From: Loktanella atrilutea
GTDB lineage: Bacteria; Pseudomonadota; Alphaproteobacteria; Rhodobacterales; Rhodobacteraceae
NCBI RefSeq assembly: GCF_900128995.1
Contig: NZ_FQUE01000003.1
Coordinates: 1-64,000 of the forward strand
Length of the DNA stretch: 64,000 nt
Direction: 5' to 3'
Translations under genes and position numbers: made by a program
The notes under the pieces: model-generated
What the model was told of the DNA's origin: nothing
Databases searched by the model: none
The model's input: the letters and a program-made list of their open reading frames with translations, nothing else
In this document: positions 27,748 to 36,885 of the stretch, in pieces
Layout of the letters: each line of letters starts with the position of its first letter
Position numbering within the stretch: position 1 is the first letter of the stretch

Positions 27748-30700
27748 TCAGGCGACTTCCAGATCGGACGTCAGCTGCAGGCCGATCAGCAGGGGGTCGT
27801 GGTCAGAGGCGGAGTATGGATCAGTGCCATTGAACCAAGCAGGATCGACGAACTCCGAAGAATAGCCCAGCAGGCTCGGCTCCAGCGAGTTGATGTGCCA
27901 TTCGGTGATGCCGGTCACCTGCCCTGCGAGCGAGGCGCTGGCCAGCGCCTGATCCAGCGCGCCGCGCTGTCCGTCGAAGGTGTAGCTGAAGGCATCCTGA
28001 CCGATCAGCGTGTCGAGCAGGCTTGTGTAGCCCGCCGCCTCGATCGCCTGCACAGGGTCTTCCTTGCCGTAGGCGTTCAGGTCGCCGATGATCAGGTAGT
28101 CCGGGTCGTCCAGATCGAAGGGATCGCTGGCCAGCCATGCGGTCAGCTTTTCCGCCGCCGCGGTGCGGGTGGCGTTAAAATTGCCCTGCCCGTCGCCGAG
28201 GTCCGCATCGTTGCCGGTGCCGGAGCCACCCTTGGACTTGAAGTGGTTGACGGCGATGGTCACCACCCCGCCGTTCGCATCCTCGAAGGCGGCGGCGACG
28301 GTGGGACGGTTGCGCTGGCTCTCGCCTTCCGGCGTGTAGTCAAGGATGCCGGAGTCCAGCACGCTGACCGCATCGGTGCGGTAGATCAGGCCGGTGGTGA
28401 TCGCATCGGTCCCGATGGTGGACCCGGTGCCGGTCGGATCGACGAAGGCATAGACCTCGCCCCCCGCGCGGGCGTTCAGGGCGTCGACCAGTGTGGCGAT
28501 CGCGGAGCCGTCGCCGAAGCCGTTGTTCTCGATCTCTTGCAGGCCGATGACGTCCGCGTCTAGCGCGGTGATCGCCGTCACCAGCTTGTCGGTCTGACGC
28601 AGGAAATCCTCTGCCGTCGTCGCACCCCGGGCGTCCGAATCCTCTGACGTGAGGGTGGTGAAGTAGTTCAGCGTGTTGACGCTGGCGACCTGCAGCGTGC
28701 CGCCGACATCGGCGGGCACGGGATCTCGGGAGAGGGTGTTCGTCGTCTCGTCGATCTGCAGAAGGCCATCGGCGACGAGTTTGTATTCGCCGAAGGCGTA
28801 GGTCATCACGCCGGTCACGGGGGCCGTGATCTCTGCCCCGATCCGCAGGGTGCCGCCGGCGGACAGGTCGTCGCCAATGTCGAGGTAGCCGTTGCCGTTG
28901 TCACCGGCGGTCGCGTTGGGGATGTAGGCGAAGCCGGAGGGGTTCTGCGCCGGGTTGCCGTCGTCGATGGTCAGTCGGTTGGCGGCATTCGCCTGCTGCA
29001 GCGCCGCGATCTCCTCTGCCTGGGTCTGGGCATCGTAGATCTGCGTGGGCTGGAACTGCGCCCCTTCGGAGACGACGATCTCTCCGAAGCGGCCGAGTTC
29101 GAAGGTTTCGATCACCTGCAACGGTGCGTCCGCCGTGCCGGTGTCCAGCGACACGCGCATGCCTTCCACGGCTTCCAGCATCGCGGCATCGCCGAAGGGC
29201 AGCGAGATGTCGGCGGCGGTCGGCAGGTCGGCCAAGGGGCCGATGATGTCGAAGGTCTGCGCGTTGATCTGGGTGGCGTCGAAGTATTCCTCTACCGTGC
29301 CGACGACGGTCACGGCGTAGGACACATCCACATCGGGCGTGTCGCCGGTGAAGACGAAGATGCCTTCTGACGTGGCGGCGTTGCCGTCGGCGTCCGCATC
29401 CTCTTCCTGCAGATAGAAGCCATTGGCGGTGACCATCGTCACGACGGCGGAAACCTGCACCGCCTGCCCCACGAAGCCGCTGGCAAAGCCGTCGCCCTGA
29501 ATGGTCGAGATCAGCGTGGTTTCCGTCGGCGCGGGCGGGGGCGGCGGCGGGGTGGTAACGCCGGTCGCGGTGCCGGGGGTCTGGTCCACGGGGCCGATCC
29601 ACGTGCCGTCCGGCAATCGCTGGAGCGACAGGCCGGGCGCCTCGGTGCCGTCTTCGGCCACGACGATGTCGGTGGAGGTGAGGCCCAGCGCGGGCCCGGT
29701 CGTAGCGGTGAAGCTGCCTTCGTAGGAGAGGAATTCCGTCACCGTGCCGGTCGGGTCGACCAGTGCCAGACCGTCCGGCGATCCGTTCTGCAGGCCAGCG
29801 ATATCGACCACGGCATAGCCTTGTCCCGTGCTGCCGGACAAGGCACCGTCCAGCGCCACCGTCTTGTAAGACGTGCCGTCGCTGCCGTTGTAGGCGACCA
29901 GCGTCCAGCCGGTCAGGTCTCCTCCGGCGGGGCCCGCGATCTCGACGAACTCGCCGGTGTCGGCGCCGGCGTTGTCGTAGTGGATCTCGTTGATGAAGGC
30001 GGCGGTCTGCGGCGCGGGCGGTGCATCATTGCCGGCGCCGGGCGTCGCCGGGGCGGGTGCTGCCCATGTGCCGTCGGCCTGCCGCGCGAGCGAGAAGCCG
30101 ATTGGGGTGTTGCTGTCCTCTGCCACGCCGATATCGGCAGAAGTCAGGCCACGGGCCGGGCCGCCCGTGGCGGTCAACGTGCCTTCGTAGGACAGGAATT
30201 CCACCACCTGCCCGGCGGCATTGACCAGTGCCACCGCATCGGGAGAGCCGTTCTGCAATCCGTTGGCCGGAAAATCGACGGTAAGGTAGCCGGTGTCGCC
30301 GGTGCCGGCCAGACGGCCCGCCAGCGTCACCGTATCATAGACGCTGCCGTCGTTGCCGTTGTAGAGCGCAAGTGTCCAGCCGGTCAGGTCGGTGCCGGCC
30401 ACGCCTGCGATCTCGATGAACTCGCCCGCGTCGGCGCCGGCGTTGTCGTAGTGGATCTCGTTCAGGAAGGCCGTCGCCTCGTCCACGTCGGCGACGGTGA
30501 TGCTGACCACGGCGGTGGCGGACAGCCCGCCGTCGTCCGTCGCGGTGACGGCGATGTCATAGACGTTGTCGCCGTCCGCATCGGCGGGCGCCTCGAAATC
30601 GGGACCGGTGGCGAATGACAGCGCCCCGGTGGAGGCATCGATGACGAAGAGCGCGGCATCGGTGCCGGACAGGCTGTAGGTCACGGCATCGCCATCGGGA

Positions 30701-31473
30701 TCTGTGGCGGCGGCGGTCAGCACGTCGGTGCTGTTCTCGAACACCAGCGTATCGGCCAGTGCAAGGCCCGGCGCGTCGTTCACACCGGTCACGGTGATCG
30801 TCGCCGTCGCCGTGTCGCTGCTGCCGCGCCCGTCGGTCACCGTATAACGCAGGGTCGTGGTCGCCGTCTGTCCCTCCCGGAGGGAATCGAAGGCACCCAT
30901 CGCGTCATAGGCGATGCTGCCGTCCGGATTCAGGGTGGCCTGACCGACGAGGCCCGTCGTGTCGATGGCGCTGATCCGCAGGGTGTCGCGGTCGAAGTCG
31001 AAATCGTTCTGCGTCAGCCCGGTCAGCAGGGTCGGCGCATCGGCGGTGGCCGCGGCGGCATCGTCACGCGCGAGCACCGCGTTGTTCCGCCCCGTCAGAT
31101 CGGCGGTGTAGTCATCGGCGGCGAAATAAAGACGCTCCACCCCCTGCAGGCGGTCGCGGTCGCCGGTCAGGTCCGTGACCGTGGCCTGCGCCGGGCTGAA
31201 CCCGCGCGCGGGCTTGACCGTCACCGTATAGTCGTCGACGCCGCCGTCGTAGACTGCCGTGTCCTGCCCCAGCCCGCCGAAGATCCGGTCGTCGCCCGCC
31301 GCCCCGAGGATGGTGTCATCGCCGAAGCCGCCGAACACGATGTCATCGCCACGGCCCGCATCGATCCGGTCCGGACCGAAACTGCCGAACAGGATGTCGT
31401 CGTGATCCGACCCCTTGATCCGGTCGGGGCCGAAGCCGCCGAAGAACAGTCCGATCTTGAAGAATTTCGACAT
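27748..31473 (-). CDS. Extracellular ExeM/NucH-type nuclease with N-terminal RTX-like repeats and lamin-tail domains
   Basis: 1241 aa. N-terminal calcium-binding nonapeptide-type repeats (about 10-75; GGFGPDRIKGSDHDD, GGFGDDTILG, AAGDDRIFGG), a VCBS/cadherin-like region with GVNDAPG and DPDGDAVTYS (about 150-330), two lamin-tail-like domains (FLNEIHYDNAGAD and FINEIHYDNAGAD, about 335-640), an OB-type region, and a C-terminal endonuclease/exonuclease/phosphatase domain (ASVNTLNYF, DVIGLQEIENNG, VAVNHFKSKGG-like, IIGDLNAYGKED, ASDHDPLL). No Sec signal, so type-I secretion is likely. Family members degrade extracellular DNA. GAGGCC precedes the ATG. Monocistronic. Confidence 0.88.
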   Translation of the reverse strand: MSKFFKIGLFFGGFGPDRIKGSDHDDILFGSFGPDRIDAGRGDDIVFGGFGDDTILGAAGDDRIFGGLGQDTAVYDGGVDDYTVTVKPARGFSPAQATVTDLTGDRDRLQGVERLYFAADDYTADLTGRNNAVLARDDAAAATADAPTLLTGLTQNDFDFDRDTLRISAIDTTGLVGQATLNPDGSIAYDAMGAFDSLREGQTATTTLRYTVTDGRGSSDTATATITVTGVNDAPGLALADTLVFENSTDVLTAAATDPDGDAVTYSLSGTDAALFVIDASTGALSFATGPDFEAPADADGDNVYDIAVTATDDGGLSATAVVSITVADVDEATAFLNEIHYDNAGADAGEFIEIAGVAGTDLTGWTLALYNGNDGSVYDTVTLAGRLAGTGDTGYLTVDFPANGLQNGSPDAVALVNAAGQVVEFLSYEGTLTATGGPARGLTSADIGVAEDSNTPIGFSLARQADGTWAAPAPATPGAGNDAPPAPQTAAFINEIHYDNAGADTGEFVEIAGPAGGDLTGWTLVAYNGSDGTSYKTVALDGALSGSTGQGYAVVDIAGLQNGSPDGLALVDPTGTVTEFLSYEGSFTATTGPALGLTSTDIVVAEDGTEAPGLSLQRLPDGTWIGPVDQTPGTATGVTTPPPPPPAPTETTLISTIQGDGFASGFVGQAVQVSAVVTMVTANGFYLQEEDADADGNAATSEGIFVFTGDTPDVDVSYAVTVVGTVEEYFDATQINAQTFDIIGPLADLPTAADISLPFGDAAMLEAVEGMRVSLDTGTADAPLQVIETFELGRFGEIVVSEGAQFQPTQIYDAQTQAEEIAALQQANAANRLTIDDGNPAQNPSGFAYIPNATAGDNGNGYLDIGDDLSAGGTLRIGAEITAPVTGVMTYAFGEYKLVADGLLQIDETTNTLSRDPVPADVGGTLQVASVNTLNYFTTLTSEDSDARGATTAEDFLRQTDKLVTAITALDADVIGLQEIENNGFGDGSAIATLVDALNARAGGEVYAFVDPTGTGSTIGTDAITTGLIYRTDAVSVLDSGILDYTPEGESQRNRPTVAAAFEDANGGVVTIAVNHFKSKGGSGTGNDADLGDGQGNFNATRTAAAEKLTAWLASDPFDLDDPDYLIIGDLNAYGKEDPVQAIEAAGYTSLLDTLIGQDAFSYTFDGQRGALDQALASASLAGQVTGITEWHINSLEPSLLGYSSEFVDPAWFNGTDPYSASDHDPLLIGLQLTSDLEVA

Positions 31474-31676
31474 GATATGCAGGCCTCGCGTCAGTTTTTT
31501 CCCATTTGATAAAAATTACCGGGGTTTTGTAACAGGTCTGCGTTTCCCTTGCGGCACCTCTGGGTTGAAAGTGGCAAAACCTGATCCATGCCGGTTTTCG
31601 CGGCAAATCGAGGGGTGCGTCGGCGAGCCTCCGCCGCTTCAGGCGGGGCAACGCGGGAGGATACCGCATACGAAAA
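31474..31676. other. Nuclease promoter region, no gene seen
   Basis: The 203 nt between the nuclease start and the terminator at 31677 contain no supported ORF. The part next to the nuclease gene (31495-31550) is relatively AT-rich and probably carries its promoter. I cannot assign boxes or operators confidently. Confidence 0.4.
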
Positions 31677-31700
31677 AGACCGGCCCGTGGGGGCCGGTCT
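31677..31700 (-). terminator. Terminator of the pyrimidine-catabolism/ABC operon
   Basis: Perfect 10-bp stem AGACCGGCCC / GGGCCGGTCT with loop GTGG, followed on the minus strand by TTTTTCG. It lies 38 nt past the stop codon of the substrate-binding protein gene, the last gene of the operon. Confidence 0.92.
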
Positions 31701-31738
31701 CGTGTTGCTCTACCTCAAGGCGCCGCTGCGTGGTTAGG

Positions 31739-32722
31739 TCAATTCAGCGCCTGATCGGTGATCTCGTGCGTCCAGGCCCCTTCGGGCGCCTTCGAGATGA
31801 CAGGGTCCGACCCGCCCGCCAGCAGCGTGTCGACGGTGCGCTGGTAGTCGGCCTCGTCCAGTGTGCCGTTCGACCCGGCGGTCAGCTTGGCGACCTCGTT
31901 CATCATCCGCTCCTGCGCCTCAAGCGACTGGGCGCCGGTCTCGTCGTTGTCGAGCACGATCTGCGCGGCCTCGGCCGGGTTCTCCTCGGCGTATTTCCAG
32001 CCCTTCATCGAAGCGCGGACGAACTTCACCATCTTGTCGACGAATTCGGGGTTCTGCAGGTTTTCTTCCAGCACCCACATGCCGTCTTCCAGCGTGGCGA
32101 CGCCCTGGTCCTCGTACTTGAAGGTCACCAGCTCGTCCGGGCTGACGCCCGCATCCAGCACCTGCCCGTATTCGTTGTAGGTCATGGTCGAGATGCAGTC
32201 CGCCTGCCGCTGGATCAGCGGATCGACGTTGAAGCCCTGCTTGAGCACCGTGACGCCGTCGTCGCCGCCGTCTGTGGAAATGCCGGCCTGGCTCATCCAC
32301 GACAGGAAGGGATATTCGTTGCCGAAGAACCAGACGCCGATGGTCTTGCCCTTGAAGTCCTCGACGCTCGTGATGCCGGTGTCCTTCCAGCAGGTCAGCA
32401 TCAGACCGGAGGTCTTGAACGGCTGGGCGATGTTCACGACCGGCAGGCCCTTTTCGCGCGCGGCGAGCGCCGAGGGCATCCAGTTCAGCATGACGTCGGC
32501 GCCGCCGCCGGCCAGCACCTGCGGCGGTGCGATGTCGGGACCGCCGGGCAGGATGGTGACGTTCAGGCCCTCTTCCTCGTAGTAGCCCTTGTCCTGCGCC
32601 ACGTAGTAGCCCGCGAACTGGGATTGCGTGACCCACTGCAGCTGCAGTTTCACGTCATTGTCCTGCGCGCTCGCACCGCTGGCGACGAAGGCCAGCGTGG
32701 CGGCGGTGATCAGCTTCTTCAT
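31739..32722 (-). CDS. ABC transporter substrate-binding protein, NMT1/THI5-like
   Basis: 327 aa. Sec signal peptide MKKLITAATLAFVASGASAQ, then a type-2 periplasmic-binding fold of the NMT1/ThiY class: VTQSQFAGYYVAQDKGYYEEEGL, VLAGGGADVMLNWMPSALAAREKG and GKTIGVWFFGNEYPF. Members of this class bind pyrimidine or taurine/sulfonate-like ligands. Because the operon also encodes dihydropyrimidinase and carbamoyl-beta-alanine-type amidohydrolase, the inferred ligand is a pyrimidine base or its dihydro or ring-opened derivative. Last gene of the operon; a GAGAGAAGA leader precedes the ATG. Confidence 0.88.
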   Translation of the reverse strand: MKKLITAATLAFVASGASAQDNDVKLQLQWVTQSQFAGYYVAQDKGYYEEEGLNVTILPGGPDIAPPQVLAGGGADVMLNWMPSALAAREKGLPVVNIAQPFKTSGLMLTCWKDTGITSVEDFKGKTIGVWFFGNEYPFLSWMSQAGISTDGGDDGVTVLKQGFNVDPLIQRQADCISTMTYNEYGQVLDAGVSPDELVTFKYEDQGVATLEDGMWVLEENLQNPEFVDKMVKFVRASMKGWKYAEENPAEAAQIVLDNDETGAQSLEAQERMMNEVAKLTAGSNGTLDEADYQRTVDTLLAGGSDPVISKAPEGAWTHEITDQALN

Positions 32723-32764
32723 TCTTCTCTCCTTGTTGATGGGATGCCGGGTTGGGCCGGTCTG

Positions 32765-33601
32765 TTATCTGCGTTGCGACGGGTGCCAGAAGGTCAGGCG
32801 TCTTTCGATCAGCGCCATGGCGCCGTAGAATGCACTGCCGGCAAGGGCCGCCACGACAATCTCTGCCCAGACAAGGTCCAGCGCAAGCTGCCCCACGCTG
32901 GTCGAGATCCGAAAGCCCATGCCGACGGTGGGCGAGCCGAAGAATTCGGCAACGATGGCGCCGATCAGCGCCAGCGTGGTCGCGATTTTCAGCCCGTTGA
33001 AGACGAAGGGCAGCGCGGCGGGCACCCGCAGCTTCAGCAAGGACGGCCAGTAGCCGGCGCCGTAGGTCCGCATCAGGTCGCGCTGCATCTGGGTCGTGTC
33101 GCGCAGGCCCGCGACGGTGTTCACGAGGATCGGAAAAAACACCATGACGCCGACGACGGCCGCCTTCGACGGCCAGTCGCTGCCCAGCCATTTGACGAAG
33201 ATCGGCGCGGTCCCGACGATCGGCAGGGCGGCCATGAAGGCCCCGACCGGCAGGATGCCCCGCGTCAGGAAATCCGACCGGTCCACCAGCACCGCGACGA
33301 CGAAGGCCGCCAGCGCCCCGCAGACATATCCCGTCAGCGCACCCTTCAGGATCGTCTGCGCGAAATCCGCCCAGAGCGTCGGCAGGCTGTCCGCGAAGGT
33401 GACCGCGATGGCGGAGGGCGGCGGCAGGATGATCGGACTGACGTTGCCGAGGCGCACGCCCACCTCCCAGATCAGCAGGAGCGTGAGGCCGAAGACCAGC
33501 GGCGCCGCCCAGCCGGCGGTGCCCTGCCCGCGCCGGGCCAGCATCAGGTTGATGACCCAGCCCGCGCCCCAGACCAGCATGACGGCGGCCAGCGCCATCA
33601 T
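32765..33601 (-). CDS. ABC transporter permease (BPD_transp_1), second of two
   Basis: 278 aa, about six transmembrane helices. The cytoplasmic EAA-like loop is present around RTYGAGYWPSLLKLRVPAALPFVFNGLKI (shown as parts: AGYWPSLLKLRVPAALP), which contacts the ATPase. Forms the membrane channel with the upstream permease. It starts ATGATG, overlapping the upstream permease stop codon; a much longer frame extending upstream is out of frame with the real permease and not used. Confidence 0.9.
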   Translation of the reverse strand: MMALAAVMLVWGAGWVINLMLARRGQGTAGWAAPLVFGLTLLLIWEVGVRLGNVSPIILPPPSAIAVTFADSLPTLWADFAQTILKGALTGYVCGALAAFVVAVLVDRSDFLTRGILPVGAFMAALPIVGTAPIFVKWLGSDWPSKAAVVGVMVFFPILVNTVAGLRDTTQMQRDLMRTYGAGYWPSLLKLRVPAALPFVFNGLKIATTLALIGAIVAEFFGSPTVGMGFRISTSVGQLALDLVWAEIVVAALAGSAFYGAMALIERRLTFWHPSQRR

Positions 33602-34515
33602 CGGGCCATCCCCATGCGTTTCAGCGACACCCGCTCCAGCGCGCTGAAGAGGCCGACCAGCACCGCCGCGGTGATCGCCGCGGCAAAGAGCGCCGCCCAT
33701 GTGACCAGCGGCTGCCCGTATTGATCCCCCACCAGCATCCGCGCCCCGAAGCCCGCCCGCGCCCCGGTCGGAAGCTCGCCCACGATGGCCCCCACCAGTG
33801 CTGCGGAAATCCCGATCTTCAGCGACGCGAAGAGATAGGGCATGGATGCCGGCAGCCGCAGCTTCCAGAACCCCTGCGCGGCATTCGCGTGGTAGGTCCG
33901 CAGCAGGTCGACCTGCATCGCGTCGGGGCTGCGCAGCCCCTTCACCATGCCGACGACGACGGGAAAGAACGACAGGTAGGCGCTGATGATCGCCTTCGGC
34001 AGCAGCCCCTGTATCCCCAGCGACCCCATGATCACGATGATCATCGGCGCCAGCGCCAGGATCGGGATCGTCTGGCTGGCGATGGCCCAGGGCATGACGC
34101 TCAGGTCCATGGTGCGGAAGAACACGATCCCCACCGCCAGCGCGATCCCGAGGCCGGTGCCGATGGCGAAGCCCAGCAATGTCGCCGACAGCGTGACCCA
34201 GCCGTGATAGACGAGGCTCTGCTTCGACGTCACGCGCGTGCCCACGGTCGTCTTCCACAGCTCCGCCACCACCTGTTGCGGTCCCGGCAGCCGTGGCCGG
34301 TCCAGCGTGTAGGTCGCCGGGATCACCCCCGTATTGCGTGCCGCCAGCGCCAGCGCGCCGACGTCCTGCCGTGCCGCCGGAGTCTCCGGCGTCACGACGA
34401 CCCCGTCCCGCTGCGCCTGATCGACGGCCAGATGAATGTTCATCGGCACGACCGCCATCACCCAAAGGCCCAGGATCACCGCCACCACGGTCAGGATCGG
34501 CAGGACGTTCCGCAT
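33598..34515 (-). CDS. ABC transporter permease (BPD_transp_1), first of two
   Basis: 305 aa. An N-terminal helix (about 6-24) and a roughly 75-residue periplasmic segment precede the permease core of five or six helices. EAA-type loop: QGFWKLRLPASMPYLF (about 230-245). Paired with the second permease by an ATGA overlap, implying a heterodimeric channel. The start at 34515 is used because GGAGGGG precedes it; that Shine-Dalgarno overlaps the purine-rich end of dispersed repeat R4. Confidence 0.9.
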   Translation of the reverse strand: MRNVLPILTVVAVILGLWVMAVVPMNIHLAVDQAQRDGVVVTPETPAARQDVGALALAARNTGVIPATYTLDRPRLPGPQQVVAELWKTTVGTRVTSKQSLVYHGWVTLSATLLGFAIGTGLGIALAVGIVFFRTMDLSVMPWAIASQTIPILALAPMIIVIMGSLGIQGLLPKAIISAYLSFFPVVVGMVKGLRSPDAMQVDLLRTYHANAAQGFWKLRLPASMPYLFASLKIGISAALVGAIVGELPTGARAGFGARMLVGDQYGQPLVTWAALFAAAITAAVLVGLFSALERVSLKRMGMAR

Positions 34516-34523
34516 CAACGCCC

Positions 34524-34560
34524 CTCCTCGCTTTTTCCGAAATACTCCCCGCGGAGCGTC
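34524..34560 (+). repeat. Dispersed repeat R4
   Basis: CCTCGCTTTTTCCGAAATAC followed by TCCCCGCGGAGCG, in the 69-nt gap between the ABC ATPase and first permease genes. Same modules as R1 and R7, with a slightly different 3' hairpin. Its minus-strand AGCGAGGAGG provides the permease Shine-Dalgarno. Confidence 0.82.
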
Positions 34561-34584
34561 CGGCATCCGCAACAGGCGCGCAGG

Positions 34585-35430
34585 TCAGTCATAGGAATGC
34601 CCCGCCCGCAGCCCGTCCCGCACCCGGTGGGCGATGGCGATGAACTCTGCTGAATCGCGAATGTCCAAGGGCCGCTCCTTCGGCAACGTGCTCTCGATCA
34701 CATCCGCGATGCGCCCCGGGCGTGGGCTCATCACCACGATCTTGGTGGACAGATACACCGCCTCGGGGATCGAGTGCGTCACGAAGGCGATTGTCTTGTC
34801 CGTCCGCGCCCAGAGTTGCAGCAACTGCTCGTTCAGGTGGTCGCGCACGATCTCGTCCAGCGCGCCGAAGGGTTCGTCCATCAGCAGGATGTCCGCATCG
34901 AATGCCAGCGCCCGCGCGATACTCGCCCGCTGCTGCATTCCCCCCGACAGCTGCCAGGGAAACTTGCGCTCGAAGCCTGCGAGGTCGACCAGCTCCAGCA
35001 CGCGCTTTACGCGCTCGGCCTGCTCGGCCTTGGAAAACCCCATGATCTCCAGCGGCAGCTTCACGTTGCCGCCGATGGTCCGCCACGGATAAAGCCCCGC
35101 CGCCTGAAAGACATAGCCATAGGCCCGCGCGCGCCGCGCTTCTTCCGGCGACATGCCGTTGACGGTCAGGGTGCCGCCCGTGGGCGTCTCCAGCCCCGCG
35201 ATGCAGCGCAGGAAGGTCGTCTTGCCGCAGCCCGACGGCCCGATGAAGCTGACGAAATCGCCCTTGGCGATATCGAGGCTGACGTCCTTGAGCGCATGGA
35301 CCGGGCCGTCACCGGTCTGGAAAGTCAGGTCGACGGACCCGGCGGCGATGACGGCGGGGGGCGCTGCCCCCGGTGCCGCAAGCGGCCCCTCCCCCGGAGT
35401 TTTTTCAGCCAAGTGAAGGGAGGATGCCAA
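34585..35430 (-). CDS. ABC transporter ATP-binding protein, nitrate/sulfonate/taurine-type family
   Basis: 281 aa. Energises the two permeases. Walker A GPSGCGKTT (about 65-73), Q-loop VFQAAGLYPW, signature LSGGMQQR, Walker B ILLMDEPFGALDE, H-loop VTHSI. The best start is TTG at 35430, 3 nt after the hydA stop codon; no ATG exists before the conserved core (VDLTFQTGDG). Residues about 4-25 (LHLAEKTPGEG, PLAAPGAAPP) are encoded by repeat R5 and look non-native. An alternative TTG at 35412 would retain most of it. The ATPase core is complete. Confidence 0.9.
   Translation of the reverse strand: MASSLHLAEKTPGEGPLAAPGAAPPAVIAAGSVDLTFQTGDGPVHALKDVSLDIAKGDFVSFIGPSGCGKTTFLRCIAGLETPTGGTLTVNGMSPEEARRARAYGYVFQAAGLYPWRTIGGNVKLPLEIMGFSKAEQAERVKRVLELVDLAGFERKFPWQLSGGMQQRASIARALAFDADILLMDEPFGALDEIVRDHLNEQLLQLWARTDKTIAFVTHSIPEAVYLSTKIVVMSPRPGRIADVIESTLPKERPLDIRDSAEFIAIAHRVRDGLRAGHSYD
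35354..35422 (-). repeat. Dispersed repeat R5, inside the ABC ATPase gene
   Basis: On the minus strand: CTTCACTTGGCTGAAAAAAC, then TCCGGGGGAGGGG, a GCCGCTTGCGGC hairpin and GGGGGCAGCGCCCCC. Modular order is that of R2, R3 and R6, with a diverged left end. It starts just after the hydA stop codon and forms the 5' coding part of the ATPase gene. Confidence 0.78.
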
Positions 35431-35433
35431 GGA

Positions 35434-36885
35434 TCAGACCCCCGTCGCCGGAATGCCCGACCGTTCCACCGGGCGGGGGGCGGTCAGCTCCTTCCACGTC
35501 GACAGCGCCTGATTGACCGATCCCTTCGGTTCGCGCGCGACGAACTGGCCGTGGCCCGGCTCCGGGTTGATCTTGCCGTCCGCGAAGGCGACCCGGCCGC
35601 GCGTGAGGGTATAGCGCGGAAGGCCCTTCACCTGCTGCCCTTCGAAGACGTTGTAGTCGATGGCGGATTGCTGGCTGTCCGCCGTGATGGTCTTGGTCGC
35701 CTCGGGGTCCCAGACCACGAGGTCGGCGTCGGCACCCACCAGCACAGCACCCTTGCGGGGATAACAGTTCAGGATCTTGGCGATGTTGGTCGAGGTCACG
35801 GCGACGAATTCGTTGGGCGTCAGCCGCCCGGTGTTCACGCCGTGGGTCCAGAGCATCGGCAAGCGATCCTCCAGCCCGCCCGTGCCGTTCGGGATCTTGG
35901 TGAAGTCGCCGACGCCGGTGCGCTTCTGGTCGGTGGTGAAGGCGCAGTGGTCCGTCGCCACGACCGACAGCGATCCGCTTTGCAGCCCCGCCCAGAGGCT
36001 GTCCTGATGCTGCTTGTTCCGGAACGGCGGCGACATGACGCGGCGGGCGGCGTGATCCCAGTCGGTGTTGAAATACTCGCTCTCGTCCAGCGTCAGGTGC
36101 TGGATCAGCGGCTCGCCCCAGACCCGCTTGCCCTGCATCTTCGCCCGGCGGATCGCCTCGTGGCTTTCCTCGCAGGAGGTGTGCACGACGTAGAGCGGCA
36201 CGCCCGCCATGTCGGCGATCATGATCGCGCGGTTGGTGGCCTCGCCCTCGACCTGCGTGGGGCGGGAATAGGCGTGCGCCTCGGGCCCGGTATTGCCGGC
36301 GGCCAGCAGCTTGGCAGAGAGTTCCGCCACCACGTCGCCGTTCTCGGCGTGGACCATGGCGATGCCGCCGAGCTCTGCCAGGCGCGAGAAGGAGGCGTAG
36401 AGTTCGTCGTCGTTCACCATCAGCGCGCCCTTGTAGGCCATGAAGTGCTTGAAGGTGGTGATGCCGCGTTCGATGACCTTCGGCATTTCGTCGAAGACCT
36501 GCTTGTCCCACCAGGTCACGGCCATATGGAAGCTGTAGTCGCAATGCGCACGCGTCGATTTGTTGTCCCACATCTTCAGCGCGTCCAGCAGCCCCTGACC
36601 GGGCGAAGGCAGCGCGAAGTCGATGACCATGGTGGTGCCGCCGGCCAGCGCCGCGCGCGTGCCGCTCTCGAAATCGTCGGCGGAATAGGTGCCCATGAAA
36701 GGCATTTCCAGATGGGTATGGGGATCGATACCGCCGGGCATGACGTAACAGCCGGTCGCGTCCAGCACCTCGTCGCCCGTCAGGTCCGGCCCGATTTCGA
36801 CGATCTTGCCGCCGTCGATCTTCACGTCGGCCTTGTAGGTCAGATCGGCGGTCACGACCGTTCCGTTCTTGATCACCTTGCTCAT
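35434..36885 (-). CDS. hydA: Dihydropyrimidinase
   Basis: 483 aa. Zinc-dependent cyclic amidohydrolase opening 5,6-dihydrouracil/dihydrothymine to N-carbamoyl-beta-amino acids, the second step of reductive pyrimidine degradation. Metal site motifs: GGIDPHTHLEMPFMG (about 52-66), the carbamylated lysine in HFMAYKGALM (about 150), MVHAENGD, LYVVHTSCEE and VATDHCAFT. Length is typical. GAGGAG precedes the ATG at 36885. It sits between hyuC-like and ABC genes in one operon. Substrate could extend to hydantoins, but context favours dihydropyrimidines. Confidence 0.94.
   Translation of the reverse strand: MSKVIKNGTVVTADLTYKADVKIDGGKIVEIGPDLTGDEVLDATGCYVMPGGIDPHTHLEMPFMGTYSADDFESGTRAALAGGTTMVIDFALPSPGQGLLDALKMWDNKSTRAHCDYSFHMAVTWWDKQVFDEMPKVIERGITTFKHFMAYKGALMVNDDELYASFSRLAELGGIAMVHAENGDVVAELSAKLLAAGNTGPEAHAYSRPTQVEGEATNRAIMIADMAGVPLYVVHTSCEESHEAIRRAKMQGKRVWGEPLIQHLTLDESEYFNTDWDHAARRVMSPPFRNKQHQDSLWAGLQSGSLSVVATDHCAFTTDQKRTGVGDFTKIPNGTGGLEDRLPMLWTHGVNTGRLTPNEFVAVTSTNIAKILNCYPRKGAVLVGADADLVVWDPEATKTITADSQQSAIDYNVFEGQQVKGLPRYTLTRGRVAFADGKINPEPGHGQFVAREPKGSVNQALSTWKELTAPRPVERSGIPATGV

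Noticed and set aside
32723-32764. Possible TPP riboswitch linked to the THI5/NMT1-like transporter
   Set aside because: The gene is internal to an operon, the gap is only 42 nt, and no THI-box sequence is seen. The operon context is pyrimidine catabolism.
31861-33724. Long plus-strand frames opposite the ABC transporter genes
   Set aside because: Shadows of the substrate-binding protein and permease genes, without start signals or domains.
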